From: Chloroflexia bacterium | Lineage (GTDB): Bacteria > Chloroflexota > Chloroflexia > Thermomicrobiales > UBA6265 | DNA: 9,722 nt | Assembly (NCBI GenBank): GCA_013696525.1 | Contig: JACCYK010000591.1 | Coordinates: 1 to 9,722, forward strand | Direction of reading: 5' to 3' | Shown: positions 1 to 6,628 of the stretch, piece after piece | How the letters are laid out: every line of letters begins with the position of its first letter | Position numbering within the stretch: position 1 is the stretch's first letter | Program-made: the position numbers and the translations under genes | The notes under the pieces: generated by a model | Database searches by the model: none | Told to the model about the DNA's origin: nothing | Seen by the model: only the letters and a program-made list of their open reading frames with translations

Positions 1-95
1 GTGGCGGACCATGAGGGATCAGTCTTTCCCGAATGATTGGATCGGCAGTGAATGAGCAGACCGTACCCAGTGAGCGGGTTAAGCCCAGGGGACAG

Positions 96-109
96 CGAAC
101 AATCGTTCT
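96..109. promoter_or_regulatory. Candidate LexA/SOS box (GAAC-N4-GTTC)
   Basis: The sequence CGAACAATCGTTCT contains a perfect GAAC-N4-GTTC dyad, the core of the LexA (DinR) operator of Gram-positive bacteria, which is also known from Chloroflexota. It is nested in a longer imperfect inverted repeat (92-113, ACAG...CTGT outer arms). It lies about 40 bp downstream of a leftward promoter at 151-179, in a gene-free stretch, so any controlled gene would run off the left edge. An eight-base match can occur by chance, and the outer arms could equally be an RNA hairpin in a leader. Confidence 0.4.
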
Positions 110-150
110 CTGTTGTGACATCGCCGATGATCGAGTGGAACGCTGGCCGC

Positions 151-179
151 AGTATAGCAGCGGCGTGTACGTACGTCTA
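151..179 (-). promoter_or_regulatory. Leftward sigma70-type promoter
   Basis: On the minus strand TAGACG (174-179, 4 of 6 to the -35 consensus) is followed after exactly 17 bp by TATACT (151-156, 5 of 6 to the -10 consensus). Transcription would start near position 144 and run left out of the window. The candidate SOS box at 96-109 lies in the resulting leader. A minus-strand frame open from an ATG at 121 to the edge is consistent with a gene there, but no Shine-Dalgarno sequence supports that start. Confidence 0.45.
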
Positions 180-283
180 CGGTTATTGAACCGGGATTAA
201 CGGACCACGCCGTGTGCCGATGTGGTACAGACTACATTGATTGCCGGCGGCTGGCTGCATCGGCGGCAACCCGACACGGCTGG

Positions 284-2395
284 TTATTGCGGTGGGAGCG
301 TGGTCTCCCGGTACAGCGAGTCGGCGCGATCGGGGTCGCGGTCCGCAACAACATGGCGGAACGAGGCCGTGGCGCGGGATTCGAACGGCGGCGGCTCGGT
401 GCCCGCGGCCAGCGATGCTTCCGCCCGGTGCAGCACGGCCGCCCCCGCCGGCCCGAGATCGGCGGCTCGCGCCGCCGCTTCGCGGAGCAGGCGCACGCTT
501 TCGGCTTGGTGCCCGTTGGTACTGAGCAACATCCCCAAATTGAGCTGCATCAGGGCCACGCCGGCCCGATCATCGAGGCGAAGCCCGTGCTCAATGGCCC
601 GCCGGTAGGTGTCGCCCGCGGCCGAATCGCCCGCCGCGTGCTGGACGGTCGCCAGGTGCTGCAACGCCTGGCCCAGAAGCGCGGGCTGATCGACCGCCTC
701 CGCCAGGTCCAGGGCCCGCCGCAGATGTTCGAGCGCGAGCGGCAGGTCGTGCCGGCGCTGGGCCAGGTGCCCGAGTTTGCCATGGAGCCGGCCGGCGGCG
801 GCGCTATTGCCGGCCACGGTCGCCAGTTGGAGCGCCTGCTCGCAGAGGGCGATCGCGTTCGCGATTTGGCCGGTCTCCGAGGCGAGGCCGGCCAGCGCGA
901 TCAAGAGATCGATCTGCTCGCCGGTTTGGCCCAGCCGCCGGTTCAATTCCAGGGCCCGGCCAAAGCACTCGCGGGCGCGCGGCGCTTGGTTGCGGGCCAC
1001 ATAGATCCGGCCCAAGAGCGTGAGCAAGTTGGCTTGAAGCTCGCTGTCATCGAGCTTGCGGGCGACGGTCAGCCCGTCGCTGAGGGCGCGGATCGCATCC
1101 TCGGGCTGGTTGAATCGCCACAGGGCCTGGCCGATGCTGCCGAGCCAGCGGGCTTCGTGCCGCTGATCGTGGGTGCGGCGGGCAATATCGAGCGCTTTCA
1201 TCAGGTGTTGGAGCGCCTCGACCGGGCGCCCCGCCAGCGAATAGGACACCCCCAGGCCACCGAGCGCGCGCTGCTCGATCTTGAGGTCGCCGCTCGCGAT
1301 CGCGAAGTCGAGGGCGCGGGAGAAGGCGTCGATGGCGTCGGCCGGCTGGTCGAGCGCGATCAGGCTGCTGCCGAGACGGGTGGCCCATTCGCCGGCCGCC
1401 TTCCGGTTTCCCAGCCGTTCGTCGAGATCGACCAGGTCCCGCTCGTGCTCGACCGCCGCCGCCAGGCGGCCCCGCTGGCGTTCGGCATCGACCAGGGCGG
1501 CGAGGCATTGCCCTTCCAGGGCCAAGTCGCCGATCTGGCGGGCGATCGTTAAGCCGTGCTCAAGCTGACCGACGGCCTCGTCTCGCTTGCCGTTGCGACG
1601 CAAAGTCTCGGCCAGGCTCAGCACGATCCGGCTCTGGAGGCCGAGATCGACCGTGCGCCGGGCCGCCTCGGAGGCCTGCCGCTGCAGCGCGGCCAGGGTT
1701 TCCAGCTCGGTGTCGCGCGGCATCAGCTCGATCTGGCGGATCAGCGCTTCGGCGATGCCGCGATGATGGTCAAGCCGCTGGGCTGACCGGCCGGCCCGCC
1801 GGAAGAGGGCTTGGGCGCCCCGGCGGTCACCTTCCCGTCGCAGGATGTCGCCCAGGGCGAGGGCGGCGTCAACCTCGGCGACCGAGTCGTCTTCTTCCTC
1901 ACCGAGGTCGATCTGCTGCTGCAGGAGCACCCGCGCCCGCTCGCTGTCGTTGCTTTCGATCGAGCGCTGGCCGAGCCGGCTGAGGGCGGTTCGGCCGCCT
2001 TCGAGATAGCCCGCCCGTTGGGCCACGGTGTACGCCTCACGGAGCACGCGATCCCGCTCATGACTGGGGTCTTCACCCGGCAGCAACGCTTCCAACCGGA
2101 TCGCGGCATCGACTATCTGTTTGTCGAACCCCTTCGCCTTCGCCGCCGCCAGGGTGAGCCGGGCGAGGACGACGGCATAGTCATGGTCTTCCTCGGCCTG
2201 CTCGACGACGATCGCGTCGAGGCCGTAGAAGTCGTCGGTCGTGAGGCCGTCGAGGATGCCCGGTTGCCGGATCTCGGCCAGGCCGCCCTGGACCGAGCGG
2301 CGCCGATCCGTTACCTCACGGGCAATGAGCAAAACGGCGTCGCCCGCGCCATCCCGCCGCCGTAAACCCAGCCAATCCCACAAAGTGGTCACCAC
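284..2395 (-). CDS. Large tetratricopeptide-repeat (TPR) protein
   Basis: This is a 703-residue soluble protein made almost wholly of helical repeats of about 40 residues from roughly residue 90 to 660. Recurrent TPR signatures include LGxxL...G...A...Y/F.RAL and A..L..AL..AR..GD. It resembles the tandem TPRs of MalT-like and kinesin-light-chain-like scaffolds. No signal peptide, membrane segment or catalytic domain is visible, so it should be a cytosolic protein-protein interaction scaffold or sensor with unknown partners. The start is GTG at 2395, overlapping the last 7 bases of the dehydratase gene. A second GTG at 2392 gives a classic GTGA 4-base overlap with that gene's TGA, and either start implies translational coupling. 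The last 40 or so residues lack clear repeats. Long open frames on the opposite strand are GC-driven shadows. The TPR assignment is firm; the role is unknown. Confidence 0.9.
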   Translation of the reverse strand: MVTTLWDWLGLRRRDGAGDAVLLIAREVTDRRRSVQGGLAEIRQPGILDGLTTDDFYGLDAIVVEQAEEDHDYAVVLARLTLAAAKAKGFDKQIVDAAIRLEALLPGEDPSHERDRVLREAYTVAQRAGYLEGGRTALSRLGQRSIESNDSERARVLLQQQIDLGEEEDDSVAEVDAALALGDILRREGDRRGAQALFRRAGRSAQRLDHHRGIAEALIRQIELMPRDTELETLAALQRQASEAARRTVDLGLQSRIVLSLAETLRRNGKRDEAVGQLEHGLTIARQIGDLALEGQCLAALVDAERQRGRLAAAVEHERDLVDLDERLGNRKAAGEWATRLGSSLIALDQPADAIDAFSRALDFAIASGDLKIEQRALGGLGVSYSLAGRPVEALQHLMKALDIARRTHDQRHEARWLGSIGQALWRFNQPEDAIRALSDGLTVARKLDDSELQANLLTLLGRIYVARNQAPRARECFGRALELNRRLGQTGEQIDLLIALAGLASETGQIANAIALCEQALQLATVAGNSAAAGRLHGKLGHLAQRRHDLPLALEHLRRALDLAEAVDQPALLGQALQHLATVQHAAGDSAAGDTYRRAIEHGLRLDDRAGVALMQLNLGMLLSTNGHQAESVRLLREAAARAADLGPAGAAVLHRAEASLAAGTEPPPFESRATASFRHVVADRDPDRADSLYRETTLPPQ

Positions 2396-3447
2396 GGTTG
2401 CTCCGTTGCGAGTGCGCCAGCCAGCGCATCGAGCGTCAAGTTGCCGCCGGAGAGAACGAGCGCGACGTTGCGGCCCGCCAGTTCATGCCGCATCGCGTAG
2501 GCGGCGGCGAGCGCCGCCGCCCCGGCCCCCTCCGCCAGCAAGCCAGTGGTGGCAAGCAGGGTCAAGATCGCTCGCCGCAAGTCCTGATCGGACACCAAAC
2601 GAAAGTCGTCCAGCCGCCGCCAGAGGATCTGGGCCGGCAAGCTATGGCTGACGCGGGTCGCCATCCCTTCGGCAAAGGTGTCCACCCGATCGTGGGCCAC
2701 GAAGCGGCCGCTTCGCCAGGTTTCATAGACCGCCGGCGCGCCCTCGGCCTGCACCGCGATGCCTCGGAGGCGCGGGTTGATCCCTTTGCCGGCGATACAG
2801 GCGCCCGAGGCGCCGCTGCCGCCGCCGACCGGAACGATTAAGACATCGAGGTCGGGTACCTCCTCGATGATTTCGAGCGCATAGGTCGCCACCCCGGCAA
2901 TTAATCGTGGCTCGTTGCTGGTGTGGACGAAATAGGCGCCCCGGGCGGCGGCGTCGGCCTCGGCGGCACCGGTGCAGGTATCGAAATCGACCCCGGAAAA
3001 GACGACCTCGGCGCCGAAGCGTCGCATCGCGGCCACCTTCAATGGGTTGGCCCGTTCCGGCATGTGGATCGTGGCCCGGGCGCCAAACAGCCGGGCGGCA
3101 TAGGCGATGGACTGGCCGTGATTGCCGGTCGAGGCGGTGACGACACCCCGGCCGAGCTCGTCCGGAGACAATTGGCTGAGCAGGTTGATCCCGCCACGAA
3201 CTTTGAAGGCGCCGATCGGTTGCACATTCTCACACTTGACGTAGGCATTGCAGCCGAGCAGGTCACCCAACGCCGGCGGCTGAATCAGGGGGGTGGGCGC
3301 CAAGTAGCGATCGACAACCTGGCGGGCGCGATAGACATCGAGCAGGGTCGGCAGCGCCAATCCCGATGCGGGATCGTGCGCCGGCAGCGCGGCATGCTGA
3401 TCCGCTTCCGCCTGGCCGGGCAATTCAGTTTGAGCGGTAGCCGGCAT
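2389..3447 (-). CDS. PLP-dependent threonine/serine dehydratase family protein
   Basis: This 352-residue protein is a fold-type II pyridoxal-phosphate enzyme of the threonine/serine dehydratase family, which deaminates hydroxy amino acids to 2-oxo acids and ammonia in the cytosol. It shows the PLP-lysine motif GAFKVRGG (K82), ASTGNHGQS (105-113) that contacts substrate and cofactor, the glycine loop VGGGSGASG (207-215) that holds the PLP phosphate, and LSGGN (332-336) near the ring nitrogen. There is no C-terminal ACT domain, so it is of the catabolic or short type rather than the isoleucine-feedback IlvA type. The glycine loop departs from the usual GGGGL.SG, so the substrate may differ (for example phenylserine or the hydroxyectoine-pathway dehydratase EutB). 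The ATG at 3447 is preferred over upstream in-frame starts because GGAAGG lies just upstream and family similarity begins soon after. The first 30 residues are a low-complexity extension. It is the first gene of an operon with the TPR protein. Confidence 0.88.
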   Translation of the reverse strand: MPATAQTELPGQAEADQHAALPAHDPASGLALPTLLDVYRARQVVDRYLAPTPLIQPPALGDLLGCNAYVKCENVQPIGAFKVRGGINLLSQLSPDELGRGVVTASTGNHGQSIAYAARLFGARATIHMPERANPLKVAAMRRFGAEVVFSGVDFDTCTGAAEADAAARGAYFVHTSNEPRLIAGVATYALEIIEEVPDLDVLIVPVGGGSGASGACIAGKGINPRLRGIAVQAEGAPAVYETWRSGRFVAHDRVDTFAEGMATRVSHSLPAQILWRRLDDFRLVSDQDLRRAILTLLATTGLLAEGAGAAALAAAYAMRHELAGRNVALVLSGGNLTLDALAGALATEQPW

Positions 3448-3535
3448 AGGCACCTTCCGCGTTTCTCTCCCGTTCGCCCACTGAAGCCCCCGGACTGTCG
3501 CCCGCGCGCCGCGGTTGTCCGTCACGGCATGCGTA

Positions 3536-3558
3536 ATCATAGGGCACGACGCCGTGCC
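3536..3558 (-). promoter_or_regulatory. Leftward -10 box with abutting dyad (dehydratase promoter)
   Basis: On the minus strand TATGAT (3536-3541, 5 of 6 to the -10 consensus) is immediately preceded by a perfect inverted repeat, GGCACG-N4-CGTGCC (3543-3558), which fills the spacer. No recognisable -35 box is found 16-18 bp upstream. A -10 without a -35 but with a dyad in the spacer suggests an activator- or repressor-controlled promoter. It would give a leader of about 80 nt before the ATG at 3447. Confidence 0.35.
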
Positions 3559-3743
3559 GCGGCGCCAGCATCGCCGCCCTTGCCGGCAACGTCGCCAGCA
3601 CGGTACATACAGTTTACCATTGTCTTGATGGCACGGTGCCGACGAAGCCTTCTTTTCCAAGACTACCATGCCTGTTGTTCCCAATGCATACCACTTTAAT
3701 CGTGGTGCCACCCTCATTCAGCCAGTGCCGGATCTGCTTAGGA

Positions 3744-3772
3744 TTGCATTCGTTCGCGGTTCGGTCTACGCT
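3744..3772 (+). promoter_or_regulatory. Candidate pyrF promoter
   Basis: TTGCAT (3744-3749) and TACGCT (3767-3772) are separated by exactly 17 bp. Both boxes are only half-matches to consensus (TTG and TAnnnT cores kept), as is common in GC-rich genomes. The predicted start near 3779 leaves a leader of about 34 nt with a well-placed ribosome site (3800-3805). The -10 box overlaps the left arm of the dyad at 3769-3790. Confidence 0.35.
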
Positions 3773-3790
3773 GAACGTGACGGTTCAGCG
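3769..3790. repeat. Perfect 8+8 inverted repeat at the pyrF transcription start
   Basis: CGCTGAAC (3769-3776) and GTTCAGCG (3783-3790) are exact reverse complements with a 6-base spacer GTGACG. The dyad overlaps the candidate -10 box and start site of pyrF and ends about 10 bases before its Shine-Dalgarno sequence. It could be a repressor operator or a 5' hairpin in the mRNA. It resembles a GAAC...GTTC LexA-type dyad, but with a 6-base rather than a 4-base spacer. Confidence 0.5.
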
Positions 3791-3799
3791 GTCGGTGGC

Positions 3800-3805
3800 G
3801 GGGAG
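3800..3805 (+). promoter_or_regulatory. Shine-Dalgarno site deciding the pyrF start
   Basis: GGGGAG sits 7 bases before the GTG at 3813, an ideal spacing. The ATG at 3831 has only AGCGGGA directly against it. An ATG at 3808 is out of frame and reads into a stop two codons later. This favours GTG 3813. Confidence 0.6.
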
Positions 3806-3812
3806 ACATGGT

Positions 3813-4718
3813 GTGATCGAGCAAGCGGGAATGACGGAGCGAACCGTCTCCGGCTTCGGGGACCGGCTCAAGGCGGCGATGAGCCGGTCGGGGAGTCTTG
3901 TTTGCATTGGTCTCGACCCAGACCTCGAGCGGTACCCGGCCACCTGGCGACACGATCGCGATCTGACGCGCGCCATCGTCGGCTTCAACGCGGCCATCAT
4001 CGAGGCGACCCACGATCTTGTCTGCGCGTATAAGCCGAACTTGGGGTTCTACGTCAAATACGGCCTGCCCGGGATCCAGGCGCTGATCGAGACCAGGCGC
4101 CTCATTCCAGCCCGCGTGCCCGTGATCCTCGACTGCAAGGTGAACGACATGCAAAGTACCGCCGCCGCCTACGCCGAGGGGTATTTTGGGGCGATGGACT
4201 TCGACGCGATCACGGCGAACGGCTATTTGGGGGACGACGCGGTGGCCCCCTTTCTGGCCTATCCCGACCGCGGGGTCTTTATCTTGTGTAAAACCAGCAA
4301 TCCGGGCGCCGCGACCTTTCAGGATCTGCCGGTGCGGGGCGCCGACGGCGACGAGCCGCTCTATCTGACGATCGCCGGGCGGGTTCGGCGCTGGGCCGAC
4401 CGGGGGCCGGCCACGGTCGGCCTGGTCGTCGGCGCCACCTATCCGGCCGAGCTGGCCCGGATTCGCGCTCGCTGTCCCGACCTGCCGATCTTGCTTCCCG
4501 GTATTGGCGCCCAGGGAGGCAACATCGCGGCAGCCGTGAACGCCGGTCTTGATCGCCGCGGCGGCGGCCTCCTCCTGTCCTCTTCACGCTCGATTACCTA
4601 CGCGAGTAGCGGCGAGGACTTTGCCGCCAGGGCGCGCGAGGCCACGAGGGAGCTGCACTCGGCCATTGCCGGAGCCGTCTGCTCGGACGGCCCGGCAGGG
4701 CGGGCCGGCGTGATCTAA
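3813..4718 (+). CDS. pyrF: Orotidine-5'-phosphate decarboxylase (type 2 PyrF)
   Basis: The enzyme decarboxylates OMP to UMP, the last step of de novo pyrimidine synthesis, in the cytosol. Seen in the 301-residue product: the N-terminal CIGLDPD motif (D35), the charge-network lysine in AYKPN (K74), the catalytic DCKVNDMQST (D107, K109, D112), FDAITANGYLG (130-140), LCKTSNPGA (158-166), the phosphate-binding PGIGAQGG (229-236), and the phosphate-contacting arginine in SSSRSI (R259). Motif spacing and length fit the longer type-2 family. The GTG at 3813 was chosen because GGGGAG lies 7 bases upstream. The ATG at 3831, six codons in, is the alternative but has no good ribosome site. The gene stands alone, divergent from the dehydratase and converging on the ferredoxin-like gene, whose stop overlaps its own. 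No other pyr gene is in the window. The identification is secure. Confidence 0.95.
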   Translation: MIEQAGMTERTVSGFGDRLKAAMSRSGSLVCIGLDPDLERYPATWRHDRDLTRAIVGFNAAIIEATHDLVCAYKPNLGFYVKYGLPGIQALIETRRLIPARVPVILDCKVNDMQSTAAAYAEGYFGAMDFDAITANGYLGDDAVAPFLAYPDRGVFILCKTSNPGAATFQDLPVRGADGDEPLYLTIAGRVRRWADRGPATVGLVVGATYPAELARIRARCPDLPILLPGIGAQGGNIAAAVNAGLDRRGGGLLLSSSRSITYASSGEDFAARAREATRELHSAIAGAVCSDGPAGRAGVI

Positions 4719-4724
4719 CCGGCC
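4703..4724. terminator. Inverted repeat embedding two convergent stop codons
   Basis: GGCCGG (4703-4708) and CCGGCC (4719-4724) flank a 10-base loop that contains pyrF's TAA (4716-4718) and, on the other strand, the TAG of the ferredoxin-like gene (4715-4717). The two genes leave no intergenic space, so a bidirectional hairpin here is the only nearby candidate for stopping both transcripts. There is no U-tract on either side, so it is not a canonical intrinsic terminator. A second possible stem runs from CCGGC at 4719 to GCCGG at 4744. Confidence 0.4.
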
Positions 4725-5749
4725 AGCGCGAAGCGTCGTGCCGGCCGGGACAATTCATGGCGAGTCATTCGCGTGACGTGGTATTGGCGGTGCTCCGATG
4801 GGTCTTCGTCGCCACAGGAGCCAATTCCCGTCGTCACCACGCCGGTCGGCTCGACCGTGACATCGTAGTATCCAGGGTCCCGGCCATCGATCCCGGCAAA
4901 GGTGATCCGGACCTGGGTGCGGTCGGTGATCGGATCAGCCGGGACGACGATCTCGCTCGCGACGGTCCGCGTTGCCCACTCCCAGCCTTGCTCGGCAAAG
5001 ATGGCCCGCTCCGCCACCATTTCGGGCACGCCGCGCAGTGCCGCCCACCCCCGGTAGTGGCGAGCCAAATCGGGAACCTCGCCACCCTGATGCATGAGCT
5101 TGGCAAGCGCATCGTCGTTCATGTGCGCCCAGCATCGGCCGTCCGGCAGGTCGATCAGGGTTGGCGCGAAGCGGTGGCCGCCGATGTGGCTGACCCGCCA
5201 GGCGCGGCTCGGTCGCGGGCCGGTGAGCGAAGAGGCGTGGCGGAGTTTGCGATAGACCGGGTAGCCGAACGAGGCGCAGCACCGGTCGCGGGTGCCATGG
5301 GTGCAGACCAGCACGTCCCGCAGGTGGGTCGTGTCTTGCCGGAATTCGGCAAAGGCGGCGAGCGCCGGGGATTGGTCCAGCACGGCCTGGACCAGGCTGC
5401 CGAGCACCTCGCGCGGCACCACGAAGTCTTCCTTGTCAAAGACCGACATCGAGCGGCCCGGGCGCTGGAGCGAGATCAATCGGGTCAGGCCGGCGGGGGT
5501 GTACGCGGGGTCGGGCACGATCCCGTACACGCGGCATGAGATCCCGGCCGCGTCCGCTCGCGTCAGCGCGGCATCGACCGCGGCCGGGAACCGCGGCGCG
5601 GTCCGGATCGCGCGCGGCCACGGCAGGGGCACTTCGATGAGCAAGAGGCGATCGAAGGAAGCGACAGATCCGATCGGGTCTTCGCCGGCCCCCTTGGTGA
5701 CGAGCGAGCACATTGGCCGGCCGCCGACGTTCAAGTCTGCAATCGCCAT
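4715..5749 (-). CDS. Sucrase/ferredoxin-like [2Fe-2S] protein (Apd1/Aim32 type)
   Basis: This 344-residue protein of the sucrase/ferredoxin-like family has a thioredoxin-like ferredoxin fold. The N-terminal signature is present: C14, GEDPIG (22-27), LLLIEVPLPWP (35-45). The C-terminal cluster region has CTHGTRDRCC (149-158) and SHIGGHRFAPT (187-197). C149 and C158 are CX8C and H188 and H192 are HX3H, the spacing reported for the bis-histidinyl [2Fe-2S] cluster of yeast Apd1 and Aim32. It has no signal peptide and should be a cytosolic electron carrier. It is the last gene of a leftward cluster, 54 bp after the FhuF-like reductase, and could pass electrons to it; that pairing is inference. The ATG at 5749 has AAAGG a few bases upstream; an ATG at residue 13 is a less likely start. 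Its TAG overlaps pyrF's TAA on the opposite strand. Despite the family name, sucrase activity is not expected. Confidence 0.85.
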   Translation of the reverse strand: MAIADLNVGGRPMCSLVTKGAGEDPIGSVASFDRLLLIEVPLPWPRAIRTAPRFPAAVDAALTRADAAGISCRVYGIVPDPAYTPAGLTRLISLQRPGRSMSVFDKEDFVVPREVLGSLVQAVLDQSPALAAFAEFRQDTTHLRDVLVCTHGTRDRCCASFGYPVYRKLRHASSLTGPRPSRAWRVSHIGGHRFAPTLIDLPDGRCWAHMNDDALAKLMHQGGEVPDLARHYRGWAALRGVPEMVAERAIFAEQGWEWATRTVASEIVVPADPITDRTQVRITFAGIDGRDPGYYDVTVEPTGVVTTGIGSCGDEDPSEHRQYHVTRMTRHELSRPARRFALAG

Positions 5750-5787
5750 CTTCCGCCTTTCGAGCCTTCTATCGTTGCCAGCGGCTG

Positions 5788-5812
5788 TCGATGCATCGAT
5801 GCGTTACGATGC
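5788..5812. repeat. CGATGC repeat with overlapping palindromes
   Basis: CGATGC occurs three times (5789-5794, 5797-5802, 5807-5812), producing the 12-bp perfect palindrome TCGATGCATCGA (5788-5799) and the overlapping GCATCGATGC (5793-5802). It spans the last codons of the FhuF-like gene and the first part of the 54-bp gap before the ferredoxin-like gene. It could be a binding or processing site, or chance in a short stretch. Confidence 0.35.
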
Positions 5813-6625
5813 GGACGTAACATAGTTTCGCAATCGCTCGGCTCGTTGCTCGGGCTTCAACAATGGACACGTATGGCAATAGCCGGTCTCGGGCAGTTTG
5901 TACGAGAGGCAGCAGGAGCCTCGCTCCACGAACGCATGACTCTTGCCCGCCGCCTCAATCGTGATGAGCCGGGTCCCGCCGCGGAGCCGGGAGTCGGGTC
6001 CGCCCACGAATTCTTCGATCTCGCGCTGGCGCGAACCTGGCCGTTGCAGGCGCTGGCCAAACTCGAGGAGACACCAGGCGCAGTTGTCCGCCAGCGACAG
6101 CCACATCGCCCGTTTGCCAAACGGGGCGTTCGCCCGGATGGCGTCGATCACCGGCTCGAAGTGCCGTTCCAGCTCGCGGCGGACGCGGGTCAGATCGATG
6201 GCGCCCGACGGCTCGATCAGCGCGTCCGGGTGGGCGGCCGCGACGTCGCCGGCGGAGGTCCAGAAGCGGCCGGAGACGAGGGCAATCTGATCGCCTTGCC
6301 CCTGGTCATCAAGATGAATCGCCACGTTGGCAAGGTCGAGGCTGGGGAGCCGGCGATCGATGAGGAACGCGCCCACAGCGGCACAGGCCACCGTCCAGTT
6401 GTACCGGTGGCAGAGGAAGCTCGCCGGCAGATCGCGATGGGTGGTCTGGTACGCCGCCGCCACGGCCGCCAGCATGGCTGGCAGATACGTGGACCCAGGG
6501 GCAAAAACCGCGGACGCCGGAACCCAACCAGATTCGTCCGGGACGCCGACCGCGATCGGAACATCCGCGTAGAGCGTGGTCAAGCGGTCAACGGTGATTC
6601 GCAGTGGATGGTTCGCTGAAATCAT
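5804..6625 (-). CDS. FhuF-like ferric-siderophore reductase
   Basis: This 273-residue protein carries the FhuF-type C-terminal [2Fe-2S] motif: C238-C239, ten residues, C250, two residues, C253 (CCX10CX2C), within RGSCCLSYKLPETGYCHTCP (235 to 254). The upstream part contains LPASFLCHRYNWTVACAAVGAFL (66-88) and MWLSLADNCAWCLLEFG (174-190), as in siderophore-iron reductases that release iron by reducing the ferric complex at the cytoplasmic face. No signal peptide is seen. The ATG at 6625 begins 3 bases after the stop of the DUF151 gene, so the two are almost certainly cotranscribed and perhaps coupled; GAGAG next to the ATG is a weak ribosome site. The next gene encodes another [2Fe-2S] protein. 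No siderophore synthesis or transport gene lies in the window. Family assignment is strong; the exact substrate is unknown. Confidence 0.85.
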   Translation of the reverse strand: MISANHPLRITVDRLTTLYADVPIAVGVPDESGWVPASAVFAPGSTYLPAMLAAVAAAYQTTHRDLPASFLCHRYNWTVACAAVGAFLIDRRLPSLDLANVAIHLDDQGQGDQIALVSGRFWTSAGDVAAAHPDALIEPSGAIDLTRVRRELERHFEPVIDAIRANAPFGKRAMWLSLADNCAWCLLEFGQRLQRPGSRQREIEEFVGGPDSRLRGGTRLITIEAAGKSHAFVERGSCCLSYKLPETGYCHTCPLLKPEQRAERLRNYVTSAS

Positions 6626-6628
6626 CTC

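Larger units (their letters stand above)
3448..3812. other. Divergent intergenic control region
   Basis: These 365 bp lie between the leftward dehydratase and rightward pyrF and hold no convincing gene. Frames extending either neighbour upstream lack ribosome sites and family similarity. The region contains a leftward -10 box with an adjacent dyad, a rightward promoter with an 8+8 dyad, and further short perfect dyads GGCAC-G-GTGCC (3630-3640) and GGTG-C-CACC (about 3702-3710). The central 3600-3720 part is clearly less GC-rich than the genes, as expected for promoter DNA. Confidence 0.7.

Noticed and set aside
1..121. Minus-strand frame open from an ATG at 121 to the left edge
   Set aside because: Forty codons without a ribosome site or recognisable similarity are expected by chance in GC-rich DNA, and a second minus frame is open too. 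Only the promoter and dyad were reported.
185..205. CGGTT-ATTG-AACCG considered as a tRNA T-arm
   Set aside because: No acceptor, D or anticodon stems can be placed around it, so it is only a short hairpin.
241..269. Possible terminator hairpin TTGCCG...CGGCAA after the TPR gene
   Set aside because: The 6-bp stem has a long partly mismatched interior and no U-tract, so the support is too weak for a call.
212..1552. Long plus-strand open frame opposite the TPR gene
   Set aside because: It is an antisense shadow of high-GC coding sequence, Arg/Gly/Ala-rich, with no domain. The minus strand encodes clear TPR repeats.
2923..3699. Plus-strand open frame opposite the dehydratase
   Set aside because: It overlaps a strongly conserved enzyme on the other strand and has no recognisable domain or ribosome site.
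5846..6619. Plus-strand open frame opposite the FhuF-like gene
   Set aside because: It is a shadow frame; the minus strand carries the CCX10CX2C cluster motif and FhuF similarity.
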